A DNA stretch of 64,000 nucleotides from an uncultured Lachnospiraceae bacterium (GCA_949948735.1 CATLGV010000011.1:48825-112824), one strand, 5' to 3'. Shown: positions 17,748 through 27,391, counted from the first letter of the stretch. Notes: a model not told the origin generated them from the sequence alone. Program-made: numbers and translations.

Positions 17748-18607
17748 TTCCCGAAATACGCGATTACCAGCACGCCCGCACCCGTATGCGCGCCGACCGT
17801 CGGACTGACCGAAAGAGTCATAATATAAGCCTCCGGATACTTCTCCTGTATCATCGCCTTGACCATATGAATATCCTCCGACGCATCGGCGTGCGAAAGG
17901 AAGATGCAGTCCTTGTCCCAGCCCTCCGAATTGGCCTCAATCGGGTCGACAAGCGCCCGCATCGCCTTCTTTCTGCCGCGCACCTTGCTGATATTCGCAA
18001 GCTTGCCCTCCTCGTCGACATGCAGGACGGGCTGGATATTGAGCGCCGTTCCGAGCACGGCCGTTGACTTGGAGAGTCTGCCTCCGCGCACCAGATGGAA
18101 CAGATCCTCCACCGTAAAATGCACCACCATATGATGCTTGTTGACCTCCAGCCAGTCCGCAATCTCGTCCAGCGTCTTCCCCTGCTTTTTCATCAGGACC
18201 GCCTTGTGCACCAGCAGCGCCTGTCCGCACTCCGCGCTCAGCGTATCGACCGCCCTGATTTTGCATTCCGGCTTCTCCCGCATGATCTCCCCGGCGCATA
18301 TGGCCGCATGCTCAAAGCTGCTGCTCAGGCCCGACGAGAATCCGATATGCAGGATGTCAAAGCCCTCTTCCACCTGCCTGCGCATCAGCTTCCCGATATA
18401 ATCCGGGCTGGTAGCGCTCGTCGTCGGCATCTTTCCCGCACGGATACTGTCATAAAACTCCTTGTCCGTCAGTTCTTTTCCCAAATCAATCCCGTACTCT
18501 ACGTCATCTATAATGTAATGCAGCGGATGCACCGCTATATTATTCTCCGATAAATATTCCTGCGGAAGCCCCGCCGCCGTGTCTGTCGAAATCACAAAAT
18601 CCCGCAT
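17738..18607 (-). CDS. DegV family fatty-acid-binding protein
   Basis: A 289-aa DegV/EDD-fold protein that presents bound fatty acids to FakA-type kinases. It has ISTDTAAGLPQEYL at the N-terminus, the TSATSPDY segment after AGKMPT, and the HIGFSSGLSSSFEHA loop. The frame is open to 18709, but a promoter with its -10 box at 18657-18662 places transcription start near 18650, and AAAGGA precedes the ATG at 18607. The partner kinase gene is not in this window. Confidence 0.88.
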   Translation of the reverse strand: MRDFVISTDTAAGLPQEYLSENNIAVHPLHYIIDDVEYGIDLGKELTDKEFYDSIRAGKMPTTSATSPDYIGKLMRRQVEEGFDILHIGFSSGLSSSFEHAAICAGEIMREKPECKIRAVDTLSAECGQALLVHKAVLMKKQGKTLDEIADWLEVNKHHMVVHFTVEDLFHLVRGGRLSKSTAVLGTALNIQPVLHVDEEGKLANISKVRGRKKAMRALVDPIEANSEGWDKDCIFLSHADASEDIHMVKAMIQEKYPEAYIMTLSVSPTVGAHTGAGVLVIAYFGNKK

Positions 18608-18656
18608 CGCCGCCCGTCCTTTCTCCGTATAATTCATATAATTCCCACTCTTTTGT

Positions 18657-18685
18657 ATTATAAGTCTCTTTGGGCAGATTGGCAA
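18657..18685 (-). promoter_or_regulatory. Sigma-A promoter of degV
   Basis: Minus-strand TTGCCA (18680-18685), 17-nt spacer and TATAAT (18657-18662). It lies inside the longer open frame and therefore argues against starts upstream of 18640. Confidence 0.65.
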
Positions 18686-18736
18686 TACTTTGTAAAAAAG
18701 TGGGTACAATTGAGGGTATCCCGTTCTCCTTTTTTT

Positions 18737-18745
18737 ATGCTAAAA
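18737..18745 (+). promoter_or_regulatory. Possible extended -10 promoter of the sigma factor gene
   Basis: TGCTAAAAT forms an extended -10 element about 100 bp before the sigma factor start; no good -35 box is visible. Confidence 0.3.
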
Positions 18746-18848
18746 TAACAAAAGAAAGAGCCGAAAAACAAAATAATTCATCCATATGTGTCCTTTGCTG
18801 TCACAAAGCCAGGACAAAGCGGTCTAATTATACAGGAGGGTAAACTAT

Positions 18849-19700
18849 ATGAACCAAAAAACAAATGAAGAATTACAGGCTTTCGTCGAAAAAGCCATAT
18901 CGGGGGATAAAAAAGCCCTTGAAACACTTATCACAGGTGTGCAGGATATCGTATTCAATTTATCCCTGCGGATGCTCGGCACATTTGCAGACGCTGAGGA
19001 TGCCACGCAGGATATTCTGTTAAAGATGATTACGCACCTCTCTTCCTTCAGAGGGGACAGCTCTTTTACAACATGGGTATTCCGTATTGCGTCCAATCAC
19101 TTAAAGGATTACAAAAAGCACATGTTCGCCCACTATCCGTTGAGCTTTGAATATTACGGGAGCGACATAGAAAACGCAAAAATACAGGACGTGCCGGATT
19201 TAACACAAAACGTAGAGAAAGACATTCTGGCAGAGGAGCTGAAAATGTCCTGTACAAACGTGATGCTGCAATGTCTGGACACGGAGAGCAGATGCATTTT
19301 CATATTGGGCACAATGTTTAAGCTTGACAGCCGGATCGCGGGCGATATTTTGGGAATGACCCCGGAGGCATATCGCAAACGGCTTTCACGAATCCGCAAA
19401 AAAATGGCCGATTTTCTGAGCAGCTACTGCGGAGAATACGGCAACGGCAAATGCAAATGCAGGGACAGGGTGAATTATGCGATACAGAGCCACAGGCTGG
19501 ATCCGCTGCAGCTGGATTACATGTCCGCCGCGGAAATTCCCGTTCAGACTATGACGGATGTAAAAAACGCCATGGAAGCTATTGACGATTTATCACAGGA
19601 TTTTTCATTCTGCAAAGCCTACCAGTCCTCCGAGCACATGAAGCATATGATACAGGAATTTTTAGATTCCACACAGCTTTCCATTGTCCGGAAATCGTAA
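18849..19700 (+). CDS. ECF-like RNA polymerase sigma factor with Cys-containing C-terminal extension
   Basis: A 283-aa sigma-70 family protein. Region 2 spans about residues 25-95 (DAEDATQDILLKMI, FTTWVFRIASNHLKDYKK). Region 4 spans about 130-190 (FILGTMFKLDSRIAGDILGM ... YRKRLSRIRKKM). An extra 90 residues follow, starting with C194, C202 and C204 (CGEYGNGKCKC), then a helical segment; such tails in some ECF groups act as built-in regulators. No anti-sigma gene is adjacent. CAGGAGG stands 7 nt before the ATG. A DUF2461 gene follows within 20 bp. Confidence 0.85.
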   Translation: MNQKTNEELQAFVEKAISGDKKALETLITGVQDIVFNLSLRMLGTFADAEDATQDILLKMITHLSSFRGDSSFTTWVFRIASNHLKDYKKHMFAHYPLSFEYYGSDIENAKIQDVPDLTQNVEKDILAEELKMSCTNVMLQCLDTESRCIFILGTMFKLDSRIAGDILGMTPEAYRKRLSRIRKKMADFLSSYCGEYGNGKCKCRDRVNYAIQSHRLDPLQLDYMSAAEIPVQTMTDVKNAMEAIDDLSQDFSFCKAYQSSEHMKHMIQEFLDSTQLSIVRKS

Positions 19701-19716
19701 AGGAGATGACAAAACC

Positions 19717-20400
19717 ATGAATACACAGTTTATGATTGATTATTTATCGGCATTAAGCGCAAACAACAACCGCGAATGGTATCATGCAAACAAGCCGGCG
19801 TACAAAAGGGCGGCCGCCGAATTTGAAGACCTTTTGCAGGCATTGATACTGGAAATCGGGAAATTTGACAGCAGTATTATACATAACAGTCCAAAAGATC
19901 TTACGTTTAAGCTTGTAAGGGACACCCGCTTTAGCCATGACAAATCACCGTATAACCCCGCGTTCCGTGCCCATATTTCCGCAAAAGGGAAGCTGCCGGT
20001 CCCTGTCGGGTATTATCTTATGATAAAACCGGGCAGCCAGTCCTTTTTAGGCGGCGGGCTGTTTGCGGATATGTTTAAGGACGCAACCGCGATGATACGG
20101 GATTATATCGCCCAAAACGGCAGCGAATGGGAAGACATTATCCACGAGCCGGATTTTGAAAAGCATTTTACGGTAAAGGGAACGGCACTGAAAAATGTTC
20201 CTGCAGGATATGCGAAGGAGCATCCCCAGGCAGACTACCTGAAATTTAAGAGCTGGTATCTGGAATATCCGCTAAAGGATGAAGAAGTGAAAAATGCCGA
20301 GGCATTTCTTGCAAAAGCGGCAGAGCTTTTCCGAATTATGAAGCCCTTTAACGACTACCTGAACAGGGCGCTTGCTGACTTCCGGATGCCTGCAAGATAG
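19717..20400 (+). CDS. DUF2461 domain-containing protein
   Basis: A 227-aa member of the DUF2461/TIGR02453 family, of unknown biochemical function. Family features include the DYLSALSANNNREWYHANK start, the KLVRDTRFSHDKSPYNPAFRA core and YYLMIKPGSQSFLGGGL. AGGAG at 19701-19705 precedes the ATG at 19717, and this sits directly behind the sigma factor stop, so the two are cotranscribed. Confidence 0.85.
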   Translation: MNTQFMIDYLSALSANNNREWYHANKPAYKRAAAEFEDLLQALILEIGKFDSSIIHNSPKDLTFKLVRDTRFSHDKSPYNPAFRAHISAKGKLPVPVGYYLMIKPGSQSFLGGGLFADMFKDATAMIRDYIAQNGSEWEDIIHEPDFEKHFTVKGTALKNVPAGYAKEHPQADYLKFKSWYLEYPLKDEEVKNAEAFLAKAAELFRIMKPFNDYLNRALADFRMPAR

Positions 20401-20421
20401 GAGGTTCGCACAGCGAACCTC
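20401..20421. terminator. Hairpin between convergent genes
   Basis: A perfect 9-bp stem GAGGTTCGC / GCGAACCTC with loop ACA starts right after the DUF2461 stop codon, between it and the convergent GH31 gene. There is no clear T-run, so it may only be a weak terminator. Confidence 0.5.
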
Positions 20422-20428
20422 CCTCACG

Positions 20429-22498
20429 CTATTCATATATCGGATACCGCGCCTCCCCGCGCAGCATCACCGGGATAACGTCAATCGGCGCGGGCACGGT
20501 GACCGTCTGCCCGCCCTCATAGGTCTTCTTCGTGTAGGCGTCCGTCCAGGTCTCTCCCTTGGGCAGGTAAACTGTGCGCGACGACGCGCCCGCCTCCATC
20601 ACCGGAGAAACCAGAAGCTCGGGCCCGAACATATAGGAATCCTCCACCGCCCAGCACTGCGTATCCTCCGGGAAGTCAAAGAACAGCGGCCGCATCACCG
20701 GCGCGCCCGTCTCGCTTGCCGCCTTCATGCAGGAACGGATATACGGGCGCAGCCGCTCTCTGATAAACAGGTATTTCTTCAAAATCCCGTAATTCTCCTC
20801 CCCGAAGCTCCAGACCTCGTTGTCCTGCCCGCTCGTCAGCTGGCGCACGCCGTTTCGGAATTCCTGCTCGCGCTCATGCCACGGCGAGCGCTCCCCGTGC
20901 ATGCGGAATACCGGGCAGAACGCGCCCCACGCAAACCAGCGCACCAGAAGCTCGCAAAAGGCCTTGTCGCTGATGTCTCCGCCCAGAAATCCGCCGATAT
21001 CCGACGTCCACCACGGGATTCCCGCCATCCCCATATTCAGGCCGGCCTGGAGCTGCTCCCGCATCGAGCGGAAAGAAGAATAGATATCGCCCGACCATGT
21101 AAGCACGCCGTATTTCTGGCTTCCTGCCCACGCGCAGCGCACCAGACTCATAATCTCCGTCTCACCCGCGGCCTTTAACCCGTCGTAAAAGCCCCTGGCA
21201 TATCCCACGGGATAGGTATTCGTGCACTGCAGCGCAGGGCCCGCGTAATACCGGTAATTGTCAAAGTCATACGGGCCGTACTCCGGCTCGGCCTCGTCCA
21301 GCCAGAAGCAGCGGATACCGTACCGGTAATAATTCTCCTTACAGCGCTCCCAGACAAACTGCTGCGCGCCCGGGTGCGTCGCGTCATAAAACACCGTGTT
21401 CCCCATCCATGTCATGTGATTCTGATTGCCGCGGTCGGCATTGACCAGATACCCCATATCGCTCATTTTCCCGAAATTCTCACTGCGCTCGTCGATTGTC
21501 GGCCATACGGACACCACCGTCTCGATGCCAAGCGATTTCAGCTCCTGTACCATCGCCTCGGGATCCGGCCAGTCCAGCGGTTCGAATTTGAAGTCGCCCT
21601 GCATCGTCCAGTGGAAAAAGTCGATTACAATCGCGTCCATCGGCAGCCCGCGCCGCTTGTGCTCCCTTGCCACCGCAAGCAGCTCATCCTGCGTGCGGTA
21701 CCGCAGCTTGCACTGCCAGTAGCCAAGCCCGTACTCCGGCATCATCGGCGTACGCCCCGTCGCCAGCGAATACTGCGCCTCGATTTCAGCCGGCGTATCG
21801 CCCGCCGTGATGAAATAGTCCAGCTTCTTCGTGCTTTTTACATGCCACTCCGTCCGGTTTGCGCCAAACGCTGCCGTTCCGACAGCAGGATTATTCCAGA
21901 AGAACCCGTACCCCCTGTTGGACACATAAAACGGCACGCTTGCCTGGGAATTTCTGTGCGCAAGCTCGAGAATAGCACCCTTCTTGTCCAGATTTTTCTC
22001 CTGATACTGTCCCATGCCGAAGATTTTCTCGTCGTCAAACGCCTCAAACCGCGCCGTCAGCTCAAAATCCGTCGTCCCGCAGATGGGCTTGAGCTCTCTT
22101 CCCACTACCCGAAGCGGCGCGCAGTAACGGTTAATCCGGTCGCGCGTGCGCCAGTATTCCTCGGTCAGCAGCGCTCCCTTTTGATTGTAAAAGGAAATCC
22201 ATCCCTCATGCGAGACCCTTGCCGTAATCTTTCCGTTGGTCAGCGACGCCTGTTTCGCCGTCTGATGATACTTCGCGTATTCCGCCCCCTTGTACCACGG
22301 ATCGGTCACGTCAATCTCCTCAAACACGATCTTTGCCTGAACCGCCGCCGGCTTCTCCGTCAGCGCCCAGTCGTTCCCATCCATCTGCGGCGCGGCGCTC
22401 ATCCGCACGCGCAGCGAATTTGCCCCCCACGGCTCTATCCACACCGCGCTCTTTCCATCCGCGATAATCAGTCTGTTCTCCTCACTGTAAATATGCAT
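20429..22498 (-). CDS. GH31 alpha-xylosidase-type glycoside hydrolase
   Basis: A 689-aa family GH31 retaining enzyme. The nucleophile is D401 in FWLDEAEPEYG, a form of the motif typical of bacterial alpha-xylosidases active on xyloglucan, and the acid/base is probably D471 in TWSGDIYSSF. Other core segments are GLGYWQCKLRYRTQDEL and GIPWWTSDIGGF. There is no signal peptide, so it acts in the cytoplasm. GGAGG lies 7 nt before the ATG at 22498; the frame extends upstream without a better start. It is the last gene of a GH35-GH74-GH31 series and would remove xylose from the non-reducing end of xyloglucan oligosaccharides. An alpha-glucosidase activity cannot be excluded. Confidence 0.87.
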   Translation of the reverse strand: MHIYSEENRLIIADGKSAVWIEPWGANSLRVRMSAAPQMDGNDWALTEKPAAVQAKIVFEEIDVTDPWYKGAEYAKYHQTAKQASLTNGKITARVSHEGWISFYNQKGALLTEEYWRTRDRINRYCAPLRVVGRELKPICGTTDFELTARFEAFDDEKIFGMGQYQEKNLDKKGAILELAHRNSQASVPFYVSNRGYGFFWNNPAVGTAAFGANRTEWHVKSTKKLDYFITAGDTPAEIEAQYSLATGRTPMMPEYGLGYWQCKLRYRTQDELLAVAREHKRRGLPMDAIVIDFFHWTMQGDFKFEPLDWPDPEAMVQELKSLGIETVVSVWPTIDERSENFGKMSDMGYLVNADRGNQNHMTWMGNTVFYDATHPGAQQFVWERCKENYYRYGIRCFWLDEAEPEYGPYDFDNYRYYAGPALQCTNTYPVGYARGFYDGLKAAGETEIMSLVRCAWAGSQKYGVLTWSGDIYSSFRSMREQLQAGLNMGMAGIPWWTSDIGGFLGGDISDKAFCELLVRWFAWGAFCPVFRMHGERSPWHEREQEFRNGVRQLTSGQDNEVWSFGEENYGILKKYLFIRERLRPYIRSCMKAASETGAPVMRPLFFDFPEDTQCWAVEDSYMFGPELLVSPVMEAGASSRTVYLPKGETWTDAYTKKTYEGGQTVTVPAPIDVIPVMLRGEARYPIYE

Positions 22499-22578
22499 AT
22501 TCCGCCTCCGTTTCCGCAGGACGAACGGTATCCGCATTCTCTCTGCCGCGTCAATCCATTCACCCGCCCGATTCTTAT

Positions 22579-24930
22579 TTAATCCGCTTGCTCCTGTACA
22601 GGGCATCCGTATTTCAGGCCGTTTGAGCCTGTCGCAAGATAAAATCTGCCAAACGTCCTGCAGTCCCCGTCGATACTGTTAATCTCGCCAAACATCTGCC
22701 GCCCGGTATTGATTCGCTCATAACACTTCCCATCGTCAAAGGTTCTGTAAAAGCCATACGCGCCGTCTATAATTCCGTTCAGGTAGACGGCCTTGGGCTC
22801 CGCAAAATAGTCACCGCCCGGCCTGCCAAGGCCGAGTCCCATCCTGAAAACGCTGTCTCCGCCGGCACTCAGCTTTATCACATTTATGACATCCTTGTCA
22901 TCTTTTATCTCATATATGAGCTTCCAGAGTCCCGCATCCCCAAGCGCCATATAGAACACGCCGCTCCTTCCGGACTCGCCGCGCACCTCCGTCTTATCCG
23001 CACAGTCAATCTTCCCGAAATCCTTCCTGGGAAAGCTGTCCGGAAGCGCCTTCTGATAATAGGTCTGCCCGCTGTCACGGCTCACATAAAATCCGGAGCA
23101 TTCATCAAACGCATAGAACCTGCCGCTGTCCATCCGGTCGGAAAACACCTTGAGCTTTCCGCCTGTCTTTGGCTTTCCGTCCAGACCATATACCGCGCAG
23201 CACGCAAAGCTTTCGCCGCCGTCATGGCTTACAATCACCCTGCCAACCGGCAAATCAATCCCGTCTGCAATCGACCAGACAATATGGCAGGTATCGGGCG
23301 ACATCGCCACCCATCCGGAATTTACGTTCGGCTGTTCCATCAAATGCAGCGCCTCGTCCAGCTCCTTTGTCAATCCAAACGGCATCGCAAGCCGCCGAAA
23401 GCGCCTTCCCTGATCCCGCGATAGAATCAGGCCGCCCTTTGTCCTGCCCGTCCAGTTCCCGCGCGGCGTCACAATGAGGTTCTCGGGCTTCTCATCCGAA
23501 AAATCCGCGTTGATGCAGGTAATATAGCGGTTGCCTTCCCCGTCCGCAAACGAGTTCGCGCAGGGCTCATCCAGCGCCGTAAACGCAAAGCCTCCTAAAT
23601 CCCCCAGAATATCAATTACCTGCACCGCTCCTTTGGGCATTCCGTAGACATTCAGGTGTACCGTCTCCTCAATGCCGTCGCTCCAGTCGGAAAAGACACA
23701 GGTCTCCTGCCGCAGCGTCCTTGTCCGGAACACGCCCGTCCCGGTGTTAAACCATGCCTCGCCATCGTCAAACGGATTAATCTTGATATCGCTCAGCCAG
23801 TGAATCAGGGAATGGCCGCCGTTGCATTCGGGACGCATATAGGGCGCGCGAAACTGCAGCTCCCCGTCCGACAAGTCATACAAAACCTGCTGCCAGCTCT
23901 CCCCATAATCATAAGAACGAAATACGCTGTCCCCGTCGTCCTTCACAATCGTCGTGCAGACCAGCATCCCCGCAGTCTGCCGCGACACACTGATTCCCGA
24001 AAAGCCGTACTCCAGCGCCGCTCCCTTTTTTATCCCATCCTGCCCGGTTCCCAAAGCCGGGCTTGCGGCGCCCGGCGTAATATCCGTAAACGCGCCGATG
24101 CGGCCGTCCGCCAAAAGCGCGTAGCGCGCCACTCTGCCGTCTATCGTATCGCCTGAATCGCAGCTGTAGCCGTCCGCAAGCACATAGGAGCGTCTTCCGG
24201 TAGAGGCAAAGGTCACGTACAGATACCGTTCGTCCGCATCCCAGCGCTGCGCCACGAGGCCGTTCAACCGGCAGCCCTCGATTTCCCTGCTTTCCGGCTG
24301 CGGAAGCTTTTCAAAGGTGACGCCCTTGTCATAAGAGGCATAAAGACTGTGCCCCCGCAGCTTATCGGTTCCGGTTGTCACGCCGGCGCTGCCCACCAGA
24401 AGGCAGCCGCCCACCTGGGCTGCAAAGGTCAGGTACTGCTCCGGCATGGACGAAAGCTTCTCCCACTGCTTTCCGGCGTCCCTGCTGACCCAGAGCCCTT
24501 CCCGCTGGCTCGCAAAGTACAGCGTCCGCGTATCCTCCCTGTCAACCACGAGTCGTTCGTCCGTTCCCCGTCCGTTCAGATTCCCGTGAATGCGTACCGG
24601 CATCCTCTCATAGCGAAAGTGCTCCCCGTAATCCTCCGAGACCGCCAGCACGCCGGAGGCCTCCCCGTTCACGCCGCAGGCAATGTAGAGCATGTTGGGG
24701 CGGTTCTCCTCCAGCGCAAGCGCAATCGGAAAGGTCTCGCTCAAATCCTCCATCGTCACATGCGCAATCAGGCTCACCCAGCGCTGTGCTGCGGCGTCAA
24801 AACGATATGTACCGCCAATGTCCGTCCGCGCGTAAAGCACGTCCCTCTGTTTCCGGTGGTAAAGCAGTCCCGTCACATATCCGCCGCCCGGAATCGGCAG
24901 GTTGTGATATTCATATGCGATTTGTTTCAT
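22579..24930 (-). CDS. GH74-type xyloglucanase/oligoxyloglucan hydrolase, apparently cytoplasmic
   Basis: A 783-aa protein of two seven-bladed propellers built from BNR/sialidase-like repeats (e.g. VSRDAGKQWEKL, SYDYGESWQQV, VSHDGGESFACC). It matches GH74 at both catalytic positions: D37 in YARTDIGGTYRFD and D444 in ILGDLGGF. GH74 enzymes cut the beta-1,4-glucan backbone of xyloglucan or release products from oligosaccharide reducing ends. It has no signal peptide or dockerin, unlike most endo-xyloglucanases, which suits an intracellular oligosaccharide-processing role. Neighbours are a GH35 beta-galactosidase upstream (107 bp) and the alpha-xylosidase downstream (80 bp). Confidence 0.84.
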   Translation of the reverse strand: MKQIAYEYHNLPIPGGGYVTGLLYHRKQRDVLYARTDIGGTYRFDAAAQRWVSLIAHVTMEDLSETFPIALALEENRPNMLYIACGVNGEASGVLAVSEDYGEHFRYERMPVRIHGNLNGRGTDERLVVDREDTRTLYFASQREGLWVSRDAGKQWEKLSSMPEQYLTFAAQVGGCLLVGSAGVTTGTDKLRGHSLYASYDKGVTFEKLPQPESREIEGCRLNGLVAQRWDADERYLYVTFASTGRRSYVLADGYSCDSGDTIDGRVARYALLADGRIGAFTDITPGAASPALGTGQDGIKKGAALEYGFSGISVSRQTAGMLVCTTIVKDDGDSVFRSYDYGESWQQVLYDLSDGELQFRAPYMRPECNGGHSLIHWLSDIKINPFDDGEAWFNTGTGVFRTRTLRQETCVFSDWSDGIEETVHLNVYGMPKGAVQVIDILGDLGGFAFTALDEPCANSFADGEGNRYITCINADFSDEKPENLIVTPRGNWTGRTKGGLILSRDQGRRFRRLAMPFGLTKELDEALHLMEQPNVNSGWVAMSPDTCHIVWSIADGIDLPVGRVIVSHDGGESFACCAVYGLDGKPKTGGKLKVFSDRMDSGRFYAFDECSGFYVSRDSGQTYYQKALPDSFPRKDFGKIDCADKTEVRGESGRSGVFYMALGDAGLWKLIYEIKDDKDVINVIKLSAGGDSVFRMGLGLGRPGGDYFAEPKAVYLNGIIDGAYGFYRTFDDGKCYERINTGRQMFGEINSIDGDCRTFGRFYLATGSNGLKYGCPVQEQAD

Positions 24931-25037
24931 AGCGATTGTCCTCCCGGCTATCCGCCAAAACCTGTTATTTTACAATCAGTGTAGCACAGCGGCGGCCTTG
25001 TAAATACAGGAGAGATTAGAGGCAAAATACGTCCTTT

Positions 25038-27302
25038 TTACACCGGAAGCTTATATTCCGTCTCAGCCCGCACCGCCGTCAGCGCACAGCCCTTCCTCGG
25101 CGCAAGGTCATAATAAACGCCCTCCACAAAGGGATACACCACCAGCCGCAGCTTCCCGGGATAACCGTAGCGTCTGAGCGCGACCGCCCAATCGTCGCCG
25201 TTTGCAAACCAGTCCGTGAGCAGCCGCTCCCCGTCGTAAAGCTGCGCCTTATCACCCGCAAAATCGATATTCAGATAAATCTCATGCAGTTCCCCCGCCG
25301 CATCCGGTTCCTCCTGTGATTCCAAGGGCAGCCCGTCATACGAGAGGTTGATTTCATAAACCCGGCAGCCCTCCGGCGCAGGCGCGTCGTTATAGCGGTT
25401 CGCCGTCTCTATCGCGCGGGACGCCGCCTCGTCGTCGCACGCCGTAAACGTTACCGACACCTCTGTCACATTTTCAGGCGGGAGCAGATACAGCCCGACC
25501 GGCTCACCGTTCTCCTCATAAATCCGGATTTTCTCCTCCTGCACGCCGCAAAGCGCAAAAACCGTTCCTTCCTGACAGAACAGCGGACACGACGCGATAT
25601 ACAGCTTATCCCCGAAAATATAGGCGTTCTCCGCCTCCTGTCCGGTCAGAAGCACAACATTCTCATAAGGCGCGCCCTCATAGTCAAAATACGGCTTTTG
25701 GGTCTGAAACGCATCGTCATAATAAAAGAAATACCGTCCCCCGAGCCTTGCCAGCAGCGCCGCGTTTGTCGCGCGCAGCCTGCTCTCTCCCATCCGAAGG
25801 CCAAACGGAATCACCATGCACGCGCCGTCCGCACAGCAGACGTCCCTTATCGTCAGCGTATCGTTCTCCGGCAGGACAAGCTCTGCCTCCAATCCCCGGA
25901 CAGGCTTCATCTGCCGCAGCCGCTGATGATTGTTTACAAATAAAAAGCCCTCCCCCGTATCGTGGTTGTACCGCACGCTCATCCGCGGCGTCTCCATATC
26001 CTCCGGCCCTGCAGGCTGCGTATCCGGGAAATATGCCGCCGCAGGCGCAAGACGCTCCGCAAAGCATGCCGTCAGCAGATGCAGCTTTTTCAGCTTATAG
26101 TAACTGCCGTTGAGCCTGCCGGACTCATGGATACACGCCTCAAAATCATAGCTTTTTATCGGCAAATCATTGAAATACCCGCTCGCTTTGGACTCCTGAT
26201 ACACCGCATAATGCTTCGCACCCGCGGCATTCCCGCCAACAGTCTTGTCCGTATCGCCAAAGTCCCCGTCCGGATTCACACCGCCGTGGTACATGTAATA
26301 GCCGAGCAGGTTTGCGCCCGCGCCGAGCATACACAGGCTCTGCGCCTCAATATCCTGCGCAAACGGATAGGTCCGCCGGTGCGCCGTTGCCTCCAGCCCG
26401 CCGCCAAGCTCCGCCGTCAGGTACGGATTGTCCGCCAGCGAAAACGTCGTCTCCTGCTCCCTGCACGGAAGAAGCAGAAAATTTTCGCTTGCCGGCATCT
26501 CCTGCGTATGACCGGCCCACGGCGCATCCACATAGCCGCCGAACACCGGCAGCATCTCCCGATTGATCGCAAGCGCGCCACCCCATCCGGTCGCCGTATA
26601 GTAGGGCGTCTCAAAGCCCAGCTCCAGTGCAAGCGCCTTGAGCGCCTTTATGTGCGCGACGCCCTCGTTGCGGTCCCTTGGCCCGCCCGCGTGGCAGTAT
26701 TCATTCTCGAGCTGAATCCCGATGACCGCGCCGCCATCCTTGCACATACAGCCCGCCGTCTCCCGGGAAAGACGCTCCCAGAATTGCCGCACATACGCCA
26801 TATAAAGACTGTCGTTGGTGCGCGCCTCACGAGGCTGCTTCCCGGCCGCCTCCAGCGCCGCACAGCGCGCCGCGTCAAAGCAAAGGCCGTTGTGCCCCAG
26901 CTCGTCTACCAGCCAGTCCGGATAGCCGCCGTTTCTGCACTCCCCATGCGCCCACGGCCCGATGCGCAGCCACACCGGCATCTGCACCCGCCTGCACACC
27001 TCCAGAAACGCCCGGATATCGCGCCGCCCGTCAAAGCGCCACACGCCCTTTTGCTCTTCGTGGTGAATCCAGAACACATAGGTCGCCAGAATCTGCACGC
27101 CGCCCGCCTGCATCTTGAGAATCGCTTCTTCCCATTCCTCGGGCGCATACCTCGAGAAATGAAATTCTCCCATAATCGGCAGGACGGGCCTGCCGTTTTT
27201 TGTCAGATACCCGCTGTTGACGCCGTACCGGTTCCCGTCCTTATCGCCGCCGCCCATCGGAAGCGTTATCAGCGCCGGTTTCTCTCCTATTCTTATCTCC
27301 AT
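25038..27302 (-). CDS. GH35 beta-galactosidase
   Basis: A 754-aa family GH35 enzyme with a TIM-barrel N-terminal half (GEFHFSRYAPEEWEEAILKM, RIGPWAHGECRNGGYPDW). Catalytic residues appear to be E201 (QLENEY, acid/base) and E298 (TAELGGG, nucleophile). The C-terminal half is beta-rich. There is no signal peptide, so it is cytoplasmic. The start is set by GGAGG six nt before the ATG at 27302; two earlier in-frame starts overlap or precede this site. In this cluster it would remove galactose from xyloglucan side chains before the alpha-xylosidase acts. Confidence 0.9.
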   Translation of the reverse strand: MEIRIGEKPALITLPMGGGDKDGNRYGVNSGYLTKNGRPVLPIMGEFHFSRYAPEEWEEAILKMQAGGVQILATYVFWIHHEEQKGVWRFDGRRDIRAFLEVCRRVQMPVWLRIGPWAHGECRNGGYPDWLVDELGHNGLCFDAARCAALEAAGKQPREARTNDSLYMAYVRQFWERLSRETAGCMCKDGGAVIGIQLENEYCHAGGPRDRNEGVAHIKALKALALELGFETPYYTATGWGGALAINREMLPVFGGYVDAPWAGHTQEMPASENFLLLPCREQETTFSLADNPYLTAELGGGLEATAHRRTYPFAQDIEAQSLCMLGAGANLLGYYMYHGGVNPDGDFGDTDKTVGGNAAGAKHYAVYQESKASGYFNDLPIKSYDFEACIHESGRLNGSYYKLKKLHLLTACFAERLAPAAAYFPDTQPAGPEDMETPRMSVRYNHDTGEGFLFVNNHQRLRQMKPVRGLEAELVLPENDTLTIRDVCCADGACMVIPFGLRMGESRLRATNAALLARLGGRYFFYYDDAFQTQKPYFDYEGAPYENVVLLTGQEAENAYIFGDKLYIASCPLFCQEGTVFALCGVQEEKIRIYEENGEPVGLYLLPPENVTEVSVTFTACDDEAASRAIETANRYNDAPAPEGCRVYEINLSYDGLPLESQEEPDAAGELHEIYLNIDFAGDKAQLYDGERLLTDWFANGDDWAVALRRYGYPGKLRLVVYPFVEGVYYDLAPRKGCALTAVRAETEYKLPV

Positions 27303-27318
27303 ATACATCCTCCATCGA

Positions 27319-27391
27319 ATTTGCCGCATCCGCGCTCATTTATCCGCGGCTCTCCGTATTTGCCGTATCTGCTGTCATTTATCCGCGGCTC
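27319..27391. repeat. Tandem duplication of the DUF4422 gene 3' end
   Basis: Two 34-bp copies (27319-27352 and 27358-27391), period 39 bp, 30 of 34 positions identical. The copy at 27358 contains the last codons and stop of the DUF4422 gene (Ala-Asp-Lys-stop); the other copy, just downstream in transcription sense, repeats those codons and the stop. Confidence 0.8.
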
